Shown: positions 11,388 to 22,890, counted from the first letter of the stretch. The stretch is 64,000 nt of DNA from Anodontia alba (GCA_964016985.1 OZ024824.1:117882951-117946950); one strand, 5' to 3'. Notes: generated by a model not told the origin, from the sequence alone. Numbers and translations: made by a program.

Positions 11388-11789
11388 TTAATTCACTAGC
11401 CATGTTAAGCATCTATTGTGAAATGTGTCAATAGTCTGGACATTTTTAACTTCCTCTGGCAAACTGTTCCATATCTGACATCCAGAGTATCTCATACTAT
11501 GTTTGAAGCATTCTGTTCTTGGCTTAGGTGGGATAAAACATCCAGCAGAAGATGATCTAAGCTGCATATTGGTATTTTCATTTGTTCTTAGTGTGAAATT
11601 TTCAGAAATATATGAAGGGGCTATATTGTTATAAACTTTAAACATAAATTTAGTCTTCCGTAGGTGAAGCCGATCATAAATAGACATAATCTTCAAATAT
11701 TTCATGGCTTCAACAGAGTCATCAACATTGTAGTCAAGAATAATCTTGCATGCACGCTTTTGTAATTTAAAAACCTGTAATTTAGGCAA
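11388..11789 (-). pseudogene. C-terminal fragment of a LINE reverse transcriptase
   Basis: The 133-residue frame begins within the thumb/C-terminal part of a CR1-like ORF2. It has FKLQKRACKIILDY (the usual LQKRAxRxI motif), then YDRLHLRKTKFMFKVYN and finally SGCQIWNSLPEEVKN, typical of the last 130 residues of many metazoan LINE proteins. The catalytic domain is absent, so it is non-functional. Confidence 0.75.
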
Positions 11790-11879
11790 TTGCCTGTAAT
11801 TCTATAGGCCTCTGGAACTGGGATTTACGCTCAAATTAAAAAAAAGATATATGTAATCTAAGAGCCGAAAGACAGGCGT

Positions 11880-12490
11880 ATGCCACTGCCTTTTTTTACA
11901 TTTTGCATTTTCGGTGATAAAATCTATTCAGTGTCAAAAGTCATATGTAAGTTATAATATCATATTTACAAAGTCCTTTTCGGTACCCGATAGCCCCTTT
12001 TCGGTGTTAAGTAGGACCGTGGCTCGGGTTACACTTTTTACCCAATGCTGTGGATTTGGCACGTTATACTAGAGTATTCATATTCTTCCGCCGGTATTTT
12101 ACTCAATATGACTAAAATTTATTCCTTCAAAAGTGAAATTTTTTTGGTTTTGTTTATTTTTTGCTATTTATAAACATCAGTGTATACAAGGCTAATATGT
12201 TTGAATGCAGAATCTAGCGTTATCAGCGTTAGCAGGGAACTAGTTGTTAGATAGTTATTAGGTTGGTAGTACCAGGAAAACAGATTGTCGGATTGTGGTA
12301 TGTTAAATCTGATGGCAGCGGTTTGGCAATCGCCCCCAATACATATAATGTTGATGCCAATATTAAGCCGCGCGTCGAAACTTAGGCGGATCTTAGGAAC
12401 ACACTATTAAATAATCTGAGACTTCATGAGCTCACACAATGCATTTTTTCTCACTACACGGCTCATTTATAGCAGAAAAAAAGGGTTACA
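11880..12490. other. no recognisable feature
   Basis: AT-rich sequence without a long frame, tandem repeat or match to the families seen elsewhere in the window. Confidence 0.5.
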
Positions 12491-12492
12491 CT

Positions 12493-12675
12493 TGTCATGC
12501 TGGAAAAAAATCAGTGGACGAGATTTTGAAATAAATAGTTTGCTTATTTTCCACAGTAATAGACCATGAAATTTCGGGGCAATGTGCATGGAATATCAAC
12601 GTTTATTTTCTGGAGAAAATGAAATATAATCAATTTGTCCTCTGCTGAACTTGTCCAGAGAGTGGTAAAGATTAA
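12493..12675. repeat. palindromic MITE family, diverged copy
   Basis: Landmarks CACTTGTCATGCTGG, CATGGAATATCAACG, TTTTCTGGAGAAAATG and GTCCTCTGCTGAACTTGTCC match the family at 9690-9893, ending in the common CAGAGAGTGGTAAAG. Confidence 0.65.
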
Positions 12676-12820
12676 AATTGATCATTCATTCATCTTAACA
12701 TACTAGGTCCTGAGGTTATAAAACTGTTTTCGTGCTCAACTCAGCTTAGCATATTCATGTCCAGCCATCACGAAAACATGCCTATATAATTTTGACCCCA
12801 TTAAACCCCACTTTTATATA

Positions 12821-15800
12821 TCATCGAGCCATGGGTTTCGACGCACTTAAGCTGAAGCTGAGCAAAATCTTTCTTCAGAATAAACCAAGAATATAAACAG
12901 TTTGTCAAAACTATAGACCATTACCAACATTATCATTGCATAATGGAAATACAAACTTTCTTTGACTTACCCAGCAGATTTGTCGGTAAATATAACGTTA
13001 CTCAGTCCGCCGCCATTTTTGTTTACAAACATGTAAAACGACGCGCTTGTATGATTGGCTTCCTATGCTAGCACTGTGGTGAAATAGGTACGCTGCAAAA
13101 ATTAAAACATTTTTTAGAGCAACTTGAACATAGGCAACTATTGATAAAGTAACACAGAGCTCTTTTTTCACACATATAAATCATTTTTATTATTTACATT
13201 ATTTTCACAGTTAATGTCATGAGAATACAACACTTATGGAAATATGAATTAATGCTTTGAAGCTGTGTTTACTCCTTCAAATTTGATTTTTTTTATTTTA
13301 TGAAGATAAAGGAATAAATTATATATCTATTATTCAGAAGAACAATGACAACAAAAGAAGCTATCACCACGCCTGATGACCCTGATCTTGGTGCAATAAA
13401 TCAAATGCGTCCACTGAGGACAACGATCACATTGTACCCATTTGGGGAAAATTATGGACACACTGTGTCTTACTTCATCTGGGGTGTATTTATTACAATC
13501 CAGCATTTTTCTTCTTCCGGAATTTCATCCTCTGATGACTGACTTTCATCAGTGTCTACATTTAGACCACTGCCTGTGGATTTACATAGATCAAAAGGAC
13601 CAGGGGTAAGTTCAGATATGGAGGTGTGTTTGGGTTGTACTTAATGTTGAATTATGACATTTAGCGGTGGCTTTGCCTGGCCTTTTTCTGTTTGCCTCAT
13701 GTTCTTTTATGGCACTTACCACCTTCTCTTCTGTCACAGCCTTACCACTGACAATTACACTCACATACTTTCTCTTTTTAGTTTGATTCTTCTTTTGAGT
13801 TAGTATTTTCTCTTTGTTAATAAAGAATTCTTGTGGCTCATTCACACTTACCATCTCTACAGCTTCTACCCCATCGGAACTACTGCAACAATCACTTCAT
13901 CAGGGACCTTTACCTGGGAGACCTCAGCCTCTGTACCTGGACAACAAGACTCCTCTTGCTCCAGTACCTGGGCTGGTTTGAAATGGGAGAGATGTACAGC
14001 ATTAGGGTCAAAAGGGTATATACCTGATCTCCTGAAACTAGATTGCAGATTATCAGGGGAGAGGGCTTTTACATATGCTTGACAACCAGTTGAGCAGATA
14101 TTGTACCTTGTAATAGACTGGCCACAATTCTCATGCATGAACTTATGGGACATACTATTAAAGATCCTTTCAAATGGGCCAAAACAGCCAACATCTAATG
14201 GTTGTAGCACATGACTTGTGTGAGCTGGCAATACAAATAAAACAACATGTTCCTGCTTAGCCCATTCAATTATACCTAAATTTACATGAGATTTGTGGCC
14301 ATCATACAGAAGTAATACAGGATTTTTGGCATTTCTCTCAGGTAAGTATCTGAGTCAGTGATTCTCCACATAGCCCCTAAAAATGTCACTATTGCTCCAC
14401 CCTGAGTCACTTACATCTCCATCAGCCCTAGGAGTTTTGCCCTCTATTAATTCCTGTCTCATTCTTGCCCCTCGAAATACAAAGTATGGTGGTACTTGGT
14501 ACCCTAAAGCATTCCCACAACCTAAAACAGTTACAAGAACCCGTGAACTGGAGGTGATTGCAGAAGGCTTTATTCCTACTGCAGCCACTACACCAGGTGC
14601 TTTGTGAGAGGTTGACAAACCCTTTTCATCTACATTTATATTCTCTCTGGTTTGTCATGTAAGTCATATTTAGTCAGAATATGATTAAGTTCATTATAAT
14701 AATTTGTGACACAGTCAAGAATTGTTGCTTTGGCTCCCTGCATCTCGAGTCCTCTTGGCTTTAATACCTTCACCTCTGGCCAGCGTGCCATAAAATTACT
14801 GTACCACTGGAAACTCAGAGGATGTTCCTTGTCTCTGTACCTAACCAGATGGCATACTCAGTCGCCATTTCCAGCACCTCTGATCTGAAAAGATTAAAAA
14901 AAAAACAAACTATCTTTTGAGTATGTTGGAACTACAATAACTACTGTTATGACATGCATATTTCCACAGTCAAAACATTTTACTCCTTTTAAGAGTCTTT
15001 CATAGTAATGTAGGAAAATGTAATATTAGCAAATATAAACAAGTATTAGTCTATCAATCAACCTACCTGCTGTAACCATAGCCAACAGAGGCTATGAATT
15101 TAAGATGGTCTGACAGGCGTGCCTCTTCTTCCATCGAAAACAATGGTGGTGGTCCTGATTTGATTGCCTCTTCACTTACACGCCCGCTTAGCTTGTGCCT
15201 TAGTGATGACTCTGGCAGTCCAAACTGTCTGGCTGTAGTCCTGATAGGAGCATCTGTTTCTCTGACTTTAAGAATAGCACTAGCCATAGCAGTTGGAGAA
15301 TACGGCCTGTACTTGATTTTAGATGTCTGCAAAATATATTAAATGAGATTGCAAGCGCATGTGAATACTATCAAGTACTATGATGTTCATTCATAAAATA
15401 AGCAAATCTAAAATTGGTCCAGCTGCTCGCCCATTTTATATAACGCATAGCAGTATGCTGAATAGTGATATTTTGTATGCTACGTCATCTGGTAAAATGA
15501 CTAGTCATGTGACATTTCCCTCTGAATGCCAGTGAAACAGACGAGACACATCTTTGGTTTCTGGAATTAAATTATCCCATTATTTCATGAAATTTTTGAA
15601 TATTTAAAAATGCGACATAAGAATTTAATGTAAAATCAACCAGGTAAAATTAAAAGTAGATTTTTTTTTACCTTGGATCTTTGACTTTCCACATGATTGA
15701 TTACCGGGAAATCCCCTTCTGTTCTAGGATGAAAAACCAGTGTGACGCAATCGGAAAATACACGTGAGCGCGAGATCGAGATGTAAACAAAAATGGCGTC

Positions 15801-15835
15801 GAATTAGATGTGCGTCAAAACACATTACAGGACGG
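12821..15835 (-). mobile_element. pogo/Tigger-type DNA transposon, 3015 bp, inactive
   Basis: The element is flanked by TA at 12819-12820 and 15836-15837, the target duplication of the Tc1/mariner superfamily. Both ends carry GTTTCGACGCAC or GTTTTGACGCAC ending 26 bases in, so the terminal inverted repeats align at the same offset (18 of 26 match). CGCCATTTTTGTTTACA also occurs in inverted orientation inside each end (about 13010 and 15785). The transposase lies on the minus strand. The nested position in the MITE makes the boundaries unusually secure. Confidence 0.85.
13612..15332 (-). pseudogene. pogo/Tigger-type transposase, broken
   Basis: The reading frame starts at 15332. It codes a psq-type helix-turn-helix (YSPTAMASAILKVRETDAPI, then TTARQFGLPESSLRHKLSGR) and ends at GYGYSR beside a donor CAG|GTAGGT (15067/15066). 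An acceptor TCTTTTCAG ends at 14885, and the next codons read SEVLEMATEYA, so a 182-bp phase-2 intron is likely. After it come a one-base shift near 14845, a further shift near 14620, NVDEKGLSTSHKAPG (first catalytic D), a TGA at 14355-14357, LLLYDGHKSHVNL (second D), and LQPLDVGCFGPF (third D). The C-terminal lysine-rich tail (13612-13854) is in another frame. All DDE_1 landmarks are present, but at least two shifts and one stop make it inactive. Confidence 0.8.
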
Positions 15836-16472
15836 TAGTAAAACTGGGGCTTACAGGGGTATAGATTAATTTTCTTACTTCTGTTCAAGGCGATTCTAAC
15901 AAGTACCCACGCTCTATGTTTTGAGCAGAAATATGAAAAATATCTGAGTTTTATTATCTGAAAATGTTCAGTTTTTGGAGGTGAAATTTTCTATATATTC
16001 GAATAGGTGTGTTTTCGTAATGTAATAAATCTCAAATTACTTACAATTGCAAATTCTTTCTTGCTAAATATAGCTGAGCACGTTTTTTTTTTTTTTTTTT
16101 TTTTCATTCTATTGTTGGCATTTTCATATTTATTAGCAGAGAAAAGTTCATGCTCAGCTGAGATGAATATGAAAAAAGTTTTATAACCTCGGGGCCAGGG
16201 TTATTCAAAAGATACTTTAAGGAGAATGGATAAAATTTAGGGGCGGCAACTGTGAAAAAATGTTTTATCTTCCATCTGAAAAGGGGTCTACTCTAAACGG
16301 AGGGAACCTGCTTCTAATGGAGAGACTGTGCTTCCCTTAAGAGCAATTTATTTTCATTTAGGAAAACCTTTTTAGAAAGTTTGCAATTACATGACAAATG
16401 GTCCATTCTGAAAGTAGAAGACTGCGTATAGAAGACGCGCAATTACAATACGGCCGCCACACGACACTAACA

Positions 16473-16772
16473 CCAGCAACATTGTTAGCATCTTGTTAGC
16501 ATCTTTATCAGCTGGAGATAAAAATACTTCCTATGAAAACAACAGCAACATTGTTAGCATCTTTATCAGCTGGAGCTAAAAGTACTTCCTATGAAAACAA
16601 GAGCAACATTGTTAGCATCTTTATCAGCTGGAGATAAAAATACTTCCTATGAAAACAACAGCAACATTGTTAGCATCTTTATCAGCTGGAGCTAAAAATA
16701 CTTCCTATGAAAACAACAGCAACATTGTTAGCAGCTTTATCAGCTGGAGCTAAAACATACTTCCTATGAAAA
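16473..16772. repeat. 58-59 bp minisatellite, short version (block A)
   Basis: About five copies of a unit containing ACAGCAACATTGTTAGCATC, TTTATCAGCTGGAGCTAAAA and ACTTCCTATGAAA. Read on the minus strand it codes part of the adjoining Penelope-like reverse transcriptase (LAPADKAANNVAVVF), and the array abuts that gene fragment at 16772. The same array in block B spans 48556-55350. Confidence 0.92.
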
Positions 16773-17369
16773 TCCTGGATACCTTGTTTCAGAAACCGAA
16801 AAGAGAATTTAAGTTTAGGAGGGAGAAGATTAAGGTTAATGGAGTAAAACAAAATATGTTTATCAATGATCTGAAAAAGCTTTAATTTCCAGTTATTTAA
16901 AGCATTAGACGTAACATACTGCCGATTACACCAGCGCGTTAAATAATCATTTAAAGCACCGGCAATTGTTTCCCGACATTTTTTTAAGTCAATGTGGGCG
17001 GGGAATCCGTATTTAGGTCCTTTGGAAATAATTGAATTAATTCGTGAGTCAGTAATAAATCTTCGAATTACCAATGATAGTATGACCTGCTGGTTAATAA
17101 CAAAATTTAGAATCTTTACAATCTCAAGAATCATTGGAACTAGTTTCAGTATCAAGACCAGAAACTAATTTGTTAAAACAAAGTGTAGTATTAAGGGTAG
17201 TGTTATGATATTTATAACAGGTAATAGGAGATTCCATATTTTCGAAATATGAAGGTATAGATAATACTACATTATTATCTCTTAATATGCTTAGTAAATC
17301 TATGAATTCAGTACCTTTATTAATGGATGGAATTTTGATTAAATGTCTAATGTGTTTGTCAGACGGCAT
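16773..17369 (-). pseudogene. Penelope-like element reverse transcriptase, N-terminal part
   Basis: On the minus strand the frames 17124-17369 and 16682-17155 together give a series typical of Penelope-like elements: IPSYFENMESPITCYKYHN, FNKLVSGLDTETSSNDS, DCKDSKFCY, AGHTIIG, ISKGPKYGFPAHIDLKKC, NALNNWKLKLFQIID, LPPKLKFSFRFLKQGIQDFH, RKYVLAPADKAANNV. This is the region just before the palm of the polymerase; the catalytic YADD part and any GIY-YIG nuclease are missing. At least one frameshift and two stops interrupt it. The family assignment rests on the PADKAANNV and KGPKYxxP motifs. Confidence 0.75.
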
Positions 17370-17375
17370 CAGTAA

Positions 17376-18170
17376 AGCAAAGCTTATTGATCAATGGATG
17401 GAATGCATAGATAAAGGTGATGTTGTTGGAACACTCTTTGTCGATTTCCGTCAAACGTTCGACTTAGTTGACCACTCCATCCTAATTGAAACAAACTTCA
17501 TCTATATCAATTCAGTCGCTCCGCCATTAAATGGTTTGGATCATACTTATCCAGTCGTCAGCAAGCAATGCCTTTTATAACAGATTCTCAGATTTTGTAC
17601 CGGTACGGAACGGCGTGCCACAAGGCTCGATCCGTGGCTCCATCTTACTTCTGATCTTTATCAATGATTTCCACAAGGCTCTATCTTTGGGCCCACTTAT
17701 TTCTGATTTTTATCAATGATTTGACACAGTGCCTGAAACACTGCAAATCAGGGCCCAGTTGTTCAAAGCTAACGACATCGTTAGTTAACTATTCATTAAA
17801 ATTTACATCGAGTGATACGCAAATACGGGTATGCTGAAATTTTTTGCTGAAAAAATGTGAGTAGCTTTTGCTAAAGCTACTCACATTTTTTCAGCAAAAC
17901 ATATCAGAATATTGTGTATTAAATCTGCTAAAACAGTTAACGAAGTGACCCTTAACGAGCTCGTTAAGCTAACGACGCTTTGAACAAATGGGCCCAGATT
18001 TATATTTCATACTTACCATAAGGAGCGACAAAGTATTGAAAACAAACCTCAGTCTGATTTCAATGATACTAAACAGTGTGGAAAGGACCACAAAATGCAA
18101 ATCCATTACAACAACACTACTTGTATGGTAGTACAGTCGAAAAAACGAATGTCTGAACCTCATCACCTAA
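17376..18170 (+). pseudogene. LINE reverse-transcriptase relic (block A), split by a palindromic MITE
   Basis: The plus strand encodes KGDVVGTLFVDFRQTFDLVDHSIL (first catalytic aspartate region of a CR1/jockey-type RT). A shifted frame follows with FVPVRNGVPQGSIRG and LIFINDF, and past the MITE at 17751-17995 come traces of LYxxxxTIRSDKVL and QSDFNDTKQC. The GVPQGS..IFINDF segment is tandemly duplicated (about 17620-17670 and 17672-17721). It directly abuts the oppositely oriented Penelope-like fragment. No functional frame. Confidence 0.7.
17751..17995. mobile_element. 245-bp palindromic MITE with GGGCCC ends, block A copy
   Basis: It starts GGGCCCAGTTGTTCAAAGC and ends GCTTTGAACAAATGGGCCC, with an internal hairpin GAGTAGCTTTTGCTAAAGCTACTC. 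The two halves differ: one carries AAATTTACATCGAGTGATAC, the other CCCTTAACGAGCTCGTTAAG, so orientation can be told. In this copy the ACATCGAGTG half is on the left, opposite to copies at 46224-47012 and 56636-56880. Confidence 0.85.
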
Positions 18171-18327
18171 AGATGAACATGGCACCGTTCCATGAGCTCG
18201 GCTTGATTGTGTACGATATCTTTCTAGTTCATCATTGTAGTGTTTAGCTTAAATGCATGGGTACGGGACGTTGGTTGGTGGGAACACTTCCCTATCACTA
18301 GTGAACCCTAATCCAGATGACAATGTT

Positions 18328-18415
18328 AAACGGTTGAATACGTAATGTCACTGGTGACGGTTGAATACGTAATGTCATCTGGGGACGGTTGAATACGTAA
18401 TGTCACCTGGTGGCG
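18328..18415. repeat. 27-bp tandem repeat, three copies
   Basis: GGTTGAATACGTAATGTCAC plus a CTGGTGAC-like spacer appears three times. Block B has the same array at 57230-57312 with slightly different spacing. A conserved, more GC-rich stretch (18420-18660) follows with no identifiable product, then a 28-A tract at 18663-18690. Confidence 0.8.
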
Positions 18416-18662
18416 TTAAGAGGACAGCTTTACGGAACGCTCCGTTACTTCTCTTGATATGTGGTGTGTAGGTTGGAGTTTTCTCTACTGCAGTGCCCCA
18501 GTGGGCACGTGGCGTTTCTACTGCGTCGGCTTGGCGTCGATTTAACTTCATGACGTTGCTCTTGCGTTGGTTCGACGTGTGGGCGTCCTTTCTCTGCTCG
18601 GTGCCTCCCACATGGATCATTAAAATGTCAATGCCACATTCCACTTTGATAGAGCGCGTTTC

Positions 18663-18693
<31 letters not shown>

Positions 18694-18917
18694 TAGTTAG
18701 CTTAAAAAAGTGTTAAATTAAACTGTAGTAGACTACTATTCCATATGTCCAAATATATATGACTGGTATAACTAATTTTCTAAACATTTTCTTAAGATCT
18801 TTCACCTATAGTCAAACAGACTTTTTTCACTTCTCTTGTATGTAAGTGATATACTTTTTAGATATGGTTTTACCTTTACATTGTTTTATCTGTATACCTT
18901 CGTGTATATGTTATATA

Positions 18918-20439
18918 TACTAGCGGAAAAAAGAAACGCAAGTATTAATTCTGGGATTGTATTTTTAAAGAAAATTGTGGATTTCATTTGATTGTTTAAT
19001 TTTTTTAATTCTTTATTTCATTTTCTGTTTAATGCTATTGGTTTAGTGTCGTATAGCAGACGACGTTTGCAATAAATAGCGTTAAACACAGACACCCAAC
19101 ATTATTGAATAATGGGTATCAATAGCGCGTGTGTCCACCACGGGCTGCTGTTGCTGTCACGGCTTTCACTCTTCTAACCATAGACCCGACTGTCAATGGT
19201 CCTTTGAGGGATATTATTCCACTCTTGAATAAGAGCTAGCTGGAGCTGTGCGACGTTGTTCGGTACGTTGACGCGCTTCCTGACCCTCCTGTCCAACGCA
19301 TCCCAAAGGTGCTCGATTTGGTTTAAATCTGGACTGTATGGGGGCCAATCGAGCACTTGGACATTATTCTGGTTGAGGAAGTCGCGACAAACCCTGGCAA
19401 CATGCGGTCTCGCGTTGTCATGCTGAAACGTGAGATTATGAGCATTGACAAGCGGGAGGACGTGAGGCATAAGCACCTGATCCCGATAGCGTACGGCTGT
19501 AAGATTACCCTGAAAAACCACTAGGGGCGTTTTCACCCCATGAGAAATCCCACCCCAAACCATTACGGACCCCCCTCCCCCAAATCTGTCGACTTCTCGT
19601 ACGCAAGCGTCAGAATATCACTCACCAAGACGTCGATACTCTCGTTATCGCCTATCTGACCGCTGAAGCGAAAATTGCGACTCATCGCTGAACATTACAC
19701 GCCGCCAGTCAGCCAGTCGAAACCGATTTGGTGCATGGACACGCAGCCATTGCATGCGGCGTTGACGTCGCCAGGGCGTAAGGTTCGGGCTCACGTAAGG
19801 ACGGCGTGGACGTAAATCGAACTCTCGTAAGCGATTTCTGACTGTCCGTGGACACACACGACGGCCATCTGTTCCGATAACTTCTCTTGCGGTCTCTGTC
19901 GCCGTCCTTAACCTGTTACGAAGGTGTACAAGACGTATACGTCTATCTTGACGTTGTGTCGTAACGCGCGGACGTCCGCTCCTAGGACGGTCAGTTAACC
20001 TACCGGTAGCTCTAAGACGCTGAACTAAGCGCGATATCGTCGACTCGTGCACCCCAAATTGCTGCGCGACGTCACGTTGCGACCGACCCTGCAAAATTAG
20101 AGCAATAGCTCTACCCCTATCCAGTTGCGATAAGCTTAGCATTTCTCTCAACAAACTCAAACAACAAACGTTTTGTGCAACCAATACGAATGGAAAGAAA
20201 GTTCGATTTGGTAATGTGTTAAAGTCTCTACCACGCGACACTACCCGTGCAGCACGGATATAAAGAAATTCAGGTACAACGATACTCTGTAGCCTCTGTT
20301 CACGCTTCAATGATTTTGTGTGATCCATACACGGGGAAGTACACTAATGTCACCAAATACAGAAAACTAGATCAGTTTGTTCACAAACAAACTTTCAGTA
20401 TTTAAAAATTTGAACTTGCGTTTCTTTTTTCCCCAAGTA
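18918..20439 (-). mobile_element. Tc1-like DNA transposon, 1522 bp, block A only
   Basis: Terminal inverted repeats share GGAAAAAAGAAACGCAAGT (left end TACTAGCGG, right end complement TACTTGGGG). TA flanks both sides (18916-18917 and 20440-20441). Block B reads TTACATAGAATTG at the corresponding place (about 57825), an unoccupied site with a single TA. The element therefore entered block A after the two copies separated, or was lost cleanly from B. Its transposase is described separately. Confidence 0.92.
19174..20142 (-). pseudogene. Tc1-family DD34E transposase with two stop codons
   Basis: I place the start at 20142 (MLSLSQLDRGRAIALILQG); the frame is open further upstream but without similarity. 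Residues 5-60 form the first helix-turn-helix (SQRDVAQQFGVHESTISRLV), then a GRPR hook (RPRSGRPRVTT) and a second DNA-binding part. Catalytic residues are D in VMFSDESQF, D in HDNARPH and E in DLNQIEHLW, with 34 residues between the last two. There is no frameshift: only TAA at 19645-19647 and TGA at 19618-19620 interrupt a frame of 322 codons, close to the usual length. The TGA is likely a CGA to TGA change. Recently inactivated. Confidence 0.88.
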
Positions 20440-20719
20440 TAGAATTGTATTTTTATGTTTTATTGAGTGATCTGCCCGCCACATGTTCCGTATTTTCGTT
20501 TCCGGATGACAACGAGTAAATATCGGTGGATATTCACCAAACCTGGCACGTGCATTGATATTATGGAGATCTGATTTAGAATTGCAAATGTGCTGATTTC
20601 GTCAACTTTTGACAGAGTTGTCTGCCTGCCACACGATAGTGGCAGGGTATTATCGTGTCACCTTTTTGGACGATTTTTTTTTTCAATTCGTCCTTTAAAA
20701 CAGCGATGTCCGGGCGGGC

Positions 20720-21170
20720 GTCGGGCGTCGTCCGAGGTTGACCCTTTGGTTAACCTTTTTTCAAAGTTGTATGTTACCTCTATTCTTTAGTGGATTGCTT
20801 TAATATTTGGTAGGGATGAAGAGGAGGACCAGGAAATGTGTCATGTGCACGCGAAACAACTCTCACTTTCTTCGTTATGTACTTATTTCGCCTGACGCCC
20901 GCGGTTTACCTTTCGGTTAACCTTTTCTCAAGGTTATATGTCGCCTTTATTCTTCAGTGGATTGCTTTCGTGTTTGGTAGGGATGAAAAGGAGGGCCAGT
21001 AGGCGTGTGGCGGCCAAGAGAGACAATTCTCACTTTCTCCGTTATGTACTTATCTCCCTTGACGTCCGAGGTTTACCTTTTGGTTAAAGAGGACCAGTAG
21101 GCGTGTAGGGTGCAAGAGAGACAACTCTCACTTTCTTCATTATGTACTTATCTCCCCTGGGGTCGAATTC
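20720..21170. repeat. about 175-bp tandem repeat, block A
   Basis: Units share GAGGTTTACCTTTTGGTTAA, TTTATTCTTYAGTGGATTGC, TTTGGTAGGGATGAAGAGGA, GACAACTCTCACTTTC and TTATGTACTTATCTCCCCTG. Units start near 20735, 20915 and 21075; the third has lost about 75 bases that are present in block B (58520-58600). Confidence 0.8.
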
Positions 21171-22329
21171 ATGTGCAGGATATAATTCCCATGCTGTTTG
21201 AGATAATTTGATATTTGGTAGGTACATATATCAGGTCAAGTAGAGATAATTTGATAATATTTGTTAGGGGCATATATCAGGTCATGTAAGAATGGCACAT
21301 GCAAGAAGGACAATATCTTTGTTGTTTTTTGTTTCAAGTTATCTCCCCTGACGAATTTCTCAGCCAAATTCTTGTGCACTTCGTAACTTCTTAATGGTTT
21401 GAAATATTTTGATAATGTTTGGTAGAGGCATAGATAAGGACCAGTAGGCATGCCCCGTGTAAGAGAGACAAATCTGACTTTCTTTGTTACGTACTGATCA
21501 CCCCTGAAGCCGAAAGCTTGTGCAGCCAAAATTGATTTTTGCACGGGTTTTTCAAAAATTCTGTCCTTTAAAATAGCAATGTCATGGCCGGCGGGCGTTG
21601 GGTCTCCCGAGGTTTACCCTTTGGTTGACCTTTTTAAAAAAAACGTCCATAATACCGTTAGACATTTTTCTCGTTATTTATCAAGGCTGGACGTTTCATG
21701 TATAAATCATCTGGTAGGCAGATGATTCACAAGTAATGTTTATCCTGATTTTCTCTAAAATTTAGATAAGACTTTTGTCTACTACAATTTTGCATGGAGC
21801 TTTAATTTACAAAATGCGAACAATTTGATTTAAATCGGTGGTGTAACTTGAAAAAACAACAACAAAAAAACAAACTGTGAATACTCTCAGGAAACTTCCT
21901 AATCTAGTTCTACAGTGTTTACAGTTACACGTCTGTCTGTATATTTATTTGAAATAAACACTATACGATAGTTTGTTTCAGATTATTAATACCCTACTAT
22001 ATGTTTATATGATAATATATATGAGTGATGCCAGCTTACACACCTGCACGTTACGATTTGATTACTAGTTCTACTCCATTCAGAAACACACAAGCTTTTA
22101 AACTTCAAGTAAAAAACCCTTGAATTAAAATGTTATGTTATATTAGTATCTAACATAAAGATTAATTGGGCTGTACCAACCTACTTTCACCATATATAAA
22201 ATCTTCATTACCTATCACGAAGTAGACGGCATAAATTACCTCCCTTAGGTGTACATTTAAAATCTCAATTACCTATCACAAAGTTTGCATAAAATAGTAA
22301 GCGGCATAGATTATAATATTTTTTTCTTT

Positions 22330-22890
22330 ATAATCACAGGTAAGCGAACTACATGTACTGTGTTTTCGATATCTTTCAGAAAGTCGTTTTTTGATTGGCG
22401 CTTTACAGAGAAGAGGTAAATTTGTAAACCTTTGTTATGATTTAATGCGAAACCATTTGTCGTAACTATCTATGCATAAAAAGTTTTATTCTGTTCATTT
22501 GTTTTTAAAAAATCAAATATTTTCACTTTTCCCCATAGTAAAAATCACTGAAAATTATGCAGATATCTGTAGAGTAAGTAACTTGGAGGCAGATTTTCAA
22601 CAAGTTCGGCTGATTTAATTTTTCTGAAATTTTCACAATATTGTTATGGAACATCAATAATTCAAATTCAGTAAAGAAAAGTAAGATACATTTTCTGAGA
22701 CAACAGTTCAAAACAATCACTACTATAGAAATTGCATAGGTTAGACCAGTTTTGGGTCGTAAATTTAATTTTAAGGTAAATATTTGAGAACAAAGCACAG
22801 AAACAGAAAAGACAAATGATTTCTGATAAGATATGGTCAATCAGAACAAAATATCTTCATTTAAAATAAAACGCTTATCAAAAAACGTCT
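22330..22890. other. block A sequence missing from block B
   Basis: AT-rich, no gene or repeat recognised. Between TTTTTTTCTTTAT (22330) and TTCCGAATGATGTCG (22890) block B instead has the rearranged patch 59822-60320. Confidence 0.75.

Larger units (their letters stand above)
10430..11800 (-). mobile_element. 5'-truncated CR1/L2-like LINE
   Basis: Read on the minus strand, the element ends with a 3' untranslated region containing AATAAAGTCG followed by a (TTAC)n tail (10430-10469), a hallmark of CR1/L2-type LINEs. The coding remnant is described separately. The 5' end is cut off near 11800, leaving only the terminal reverse-transcriptase region, as usual for LINE insertions. Confidence 0.75.
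12766..16022. mobile_element. MITE (GGTACTCGTTAGAACCGCC family), split by a pogo-type element
   Basis: The left part (12766-12820) starts CATCACGAAAACATGCCTAT and reaches CCCACTTTTATATA. The right part resumes at 15838 with GTAAAACTGGGGCTTACAGG and ends at 16022 with TGTTTTCGTAATG. The uninterrupted copy at 39147-39402 reads CCCACTTTTATATAGTAAAA across the same point, showing exactly where the insertion occurred. Its central hairpin is reduced here to GGCGATTCTAACAAGTACCC. Confidence 0.85.

Noticed and set aside
13345..15342. Plus-strand frames in the pogo-type element
   Set aside because: Antisense shadows of the minus-strand transposase; none has a domain.
12705..16196. Larger transposon bounded by the inverted GAGGTTATAAAAC / GTTTTATAACCTC sequences
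   Set aside because: The right-hand copy continues as part of the duplicated block (also at 48220-48275) beyond any plausible end, and the MITE between explains the inner structure. The two are probably independent copies of one repeat, though a composite element is not fully excluded.
18375..18644. Possible small gene, also seen at 57227-57451
   Set aside because: Similar translation in both blocks only reflects the duplication; frames close at different places, and there is no domain or start signal.
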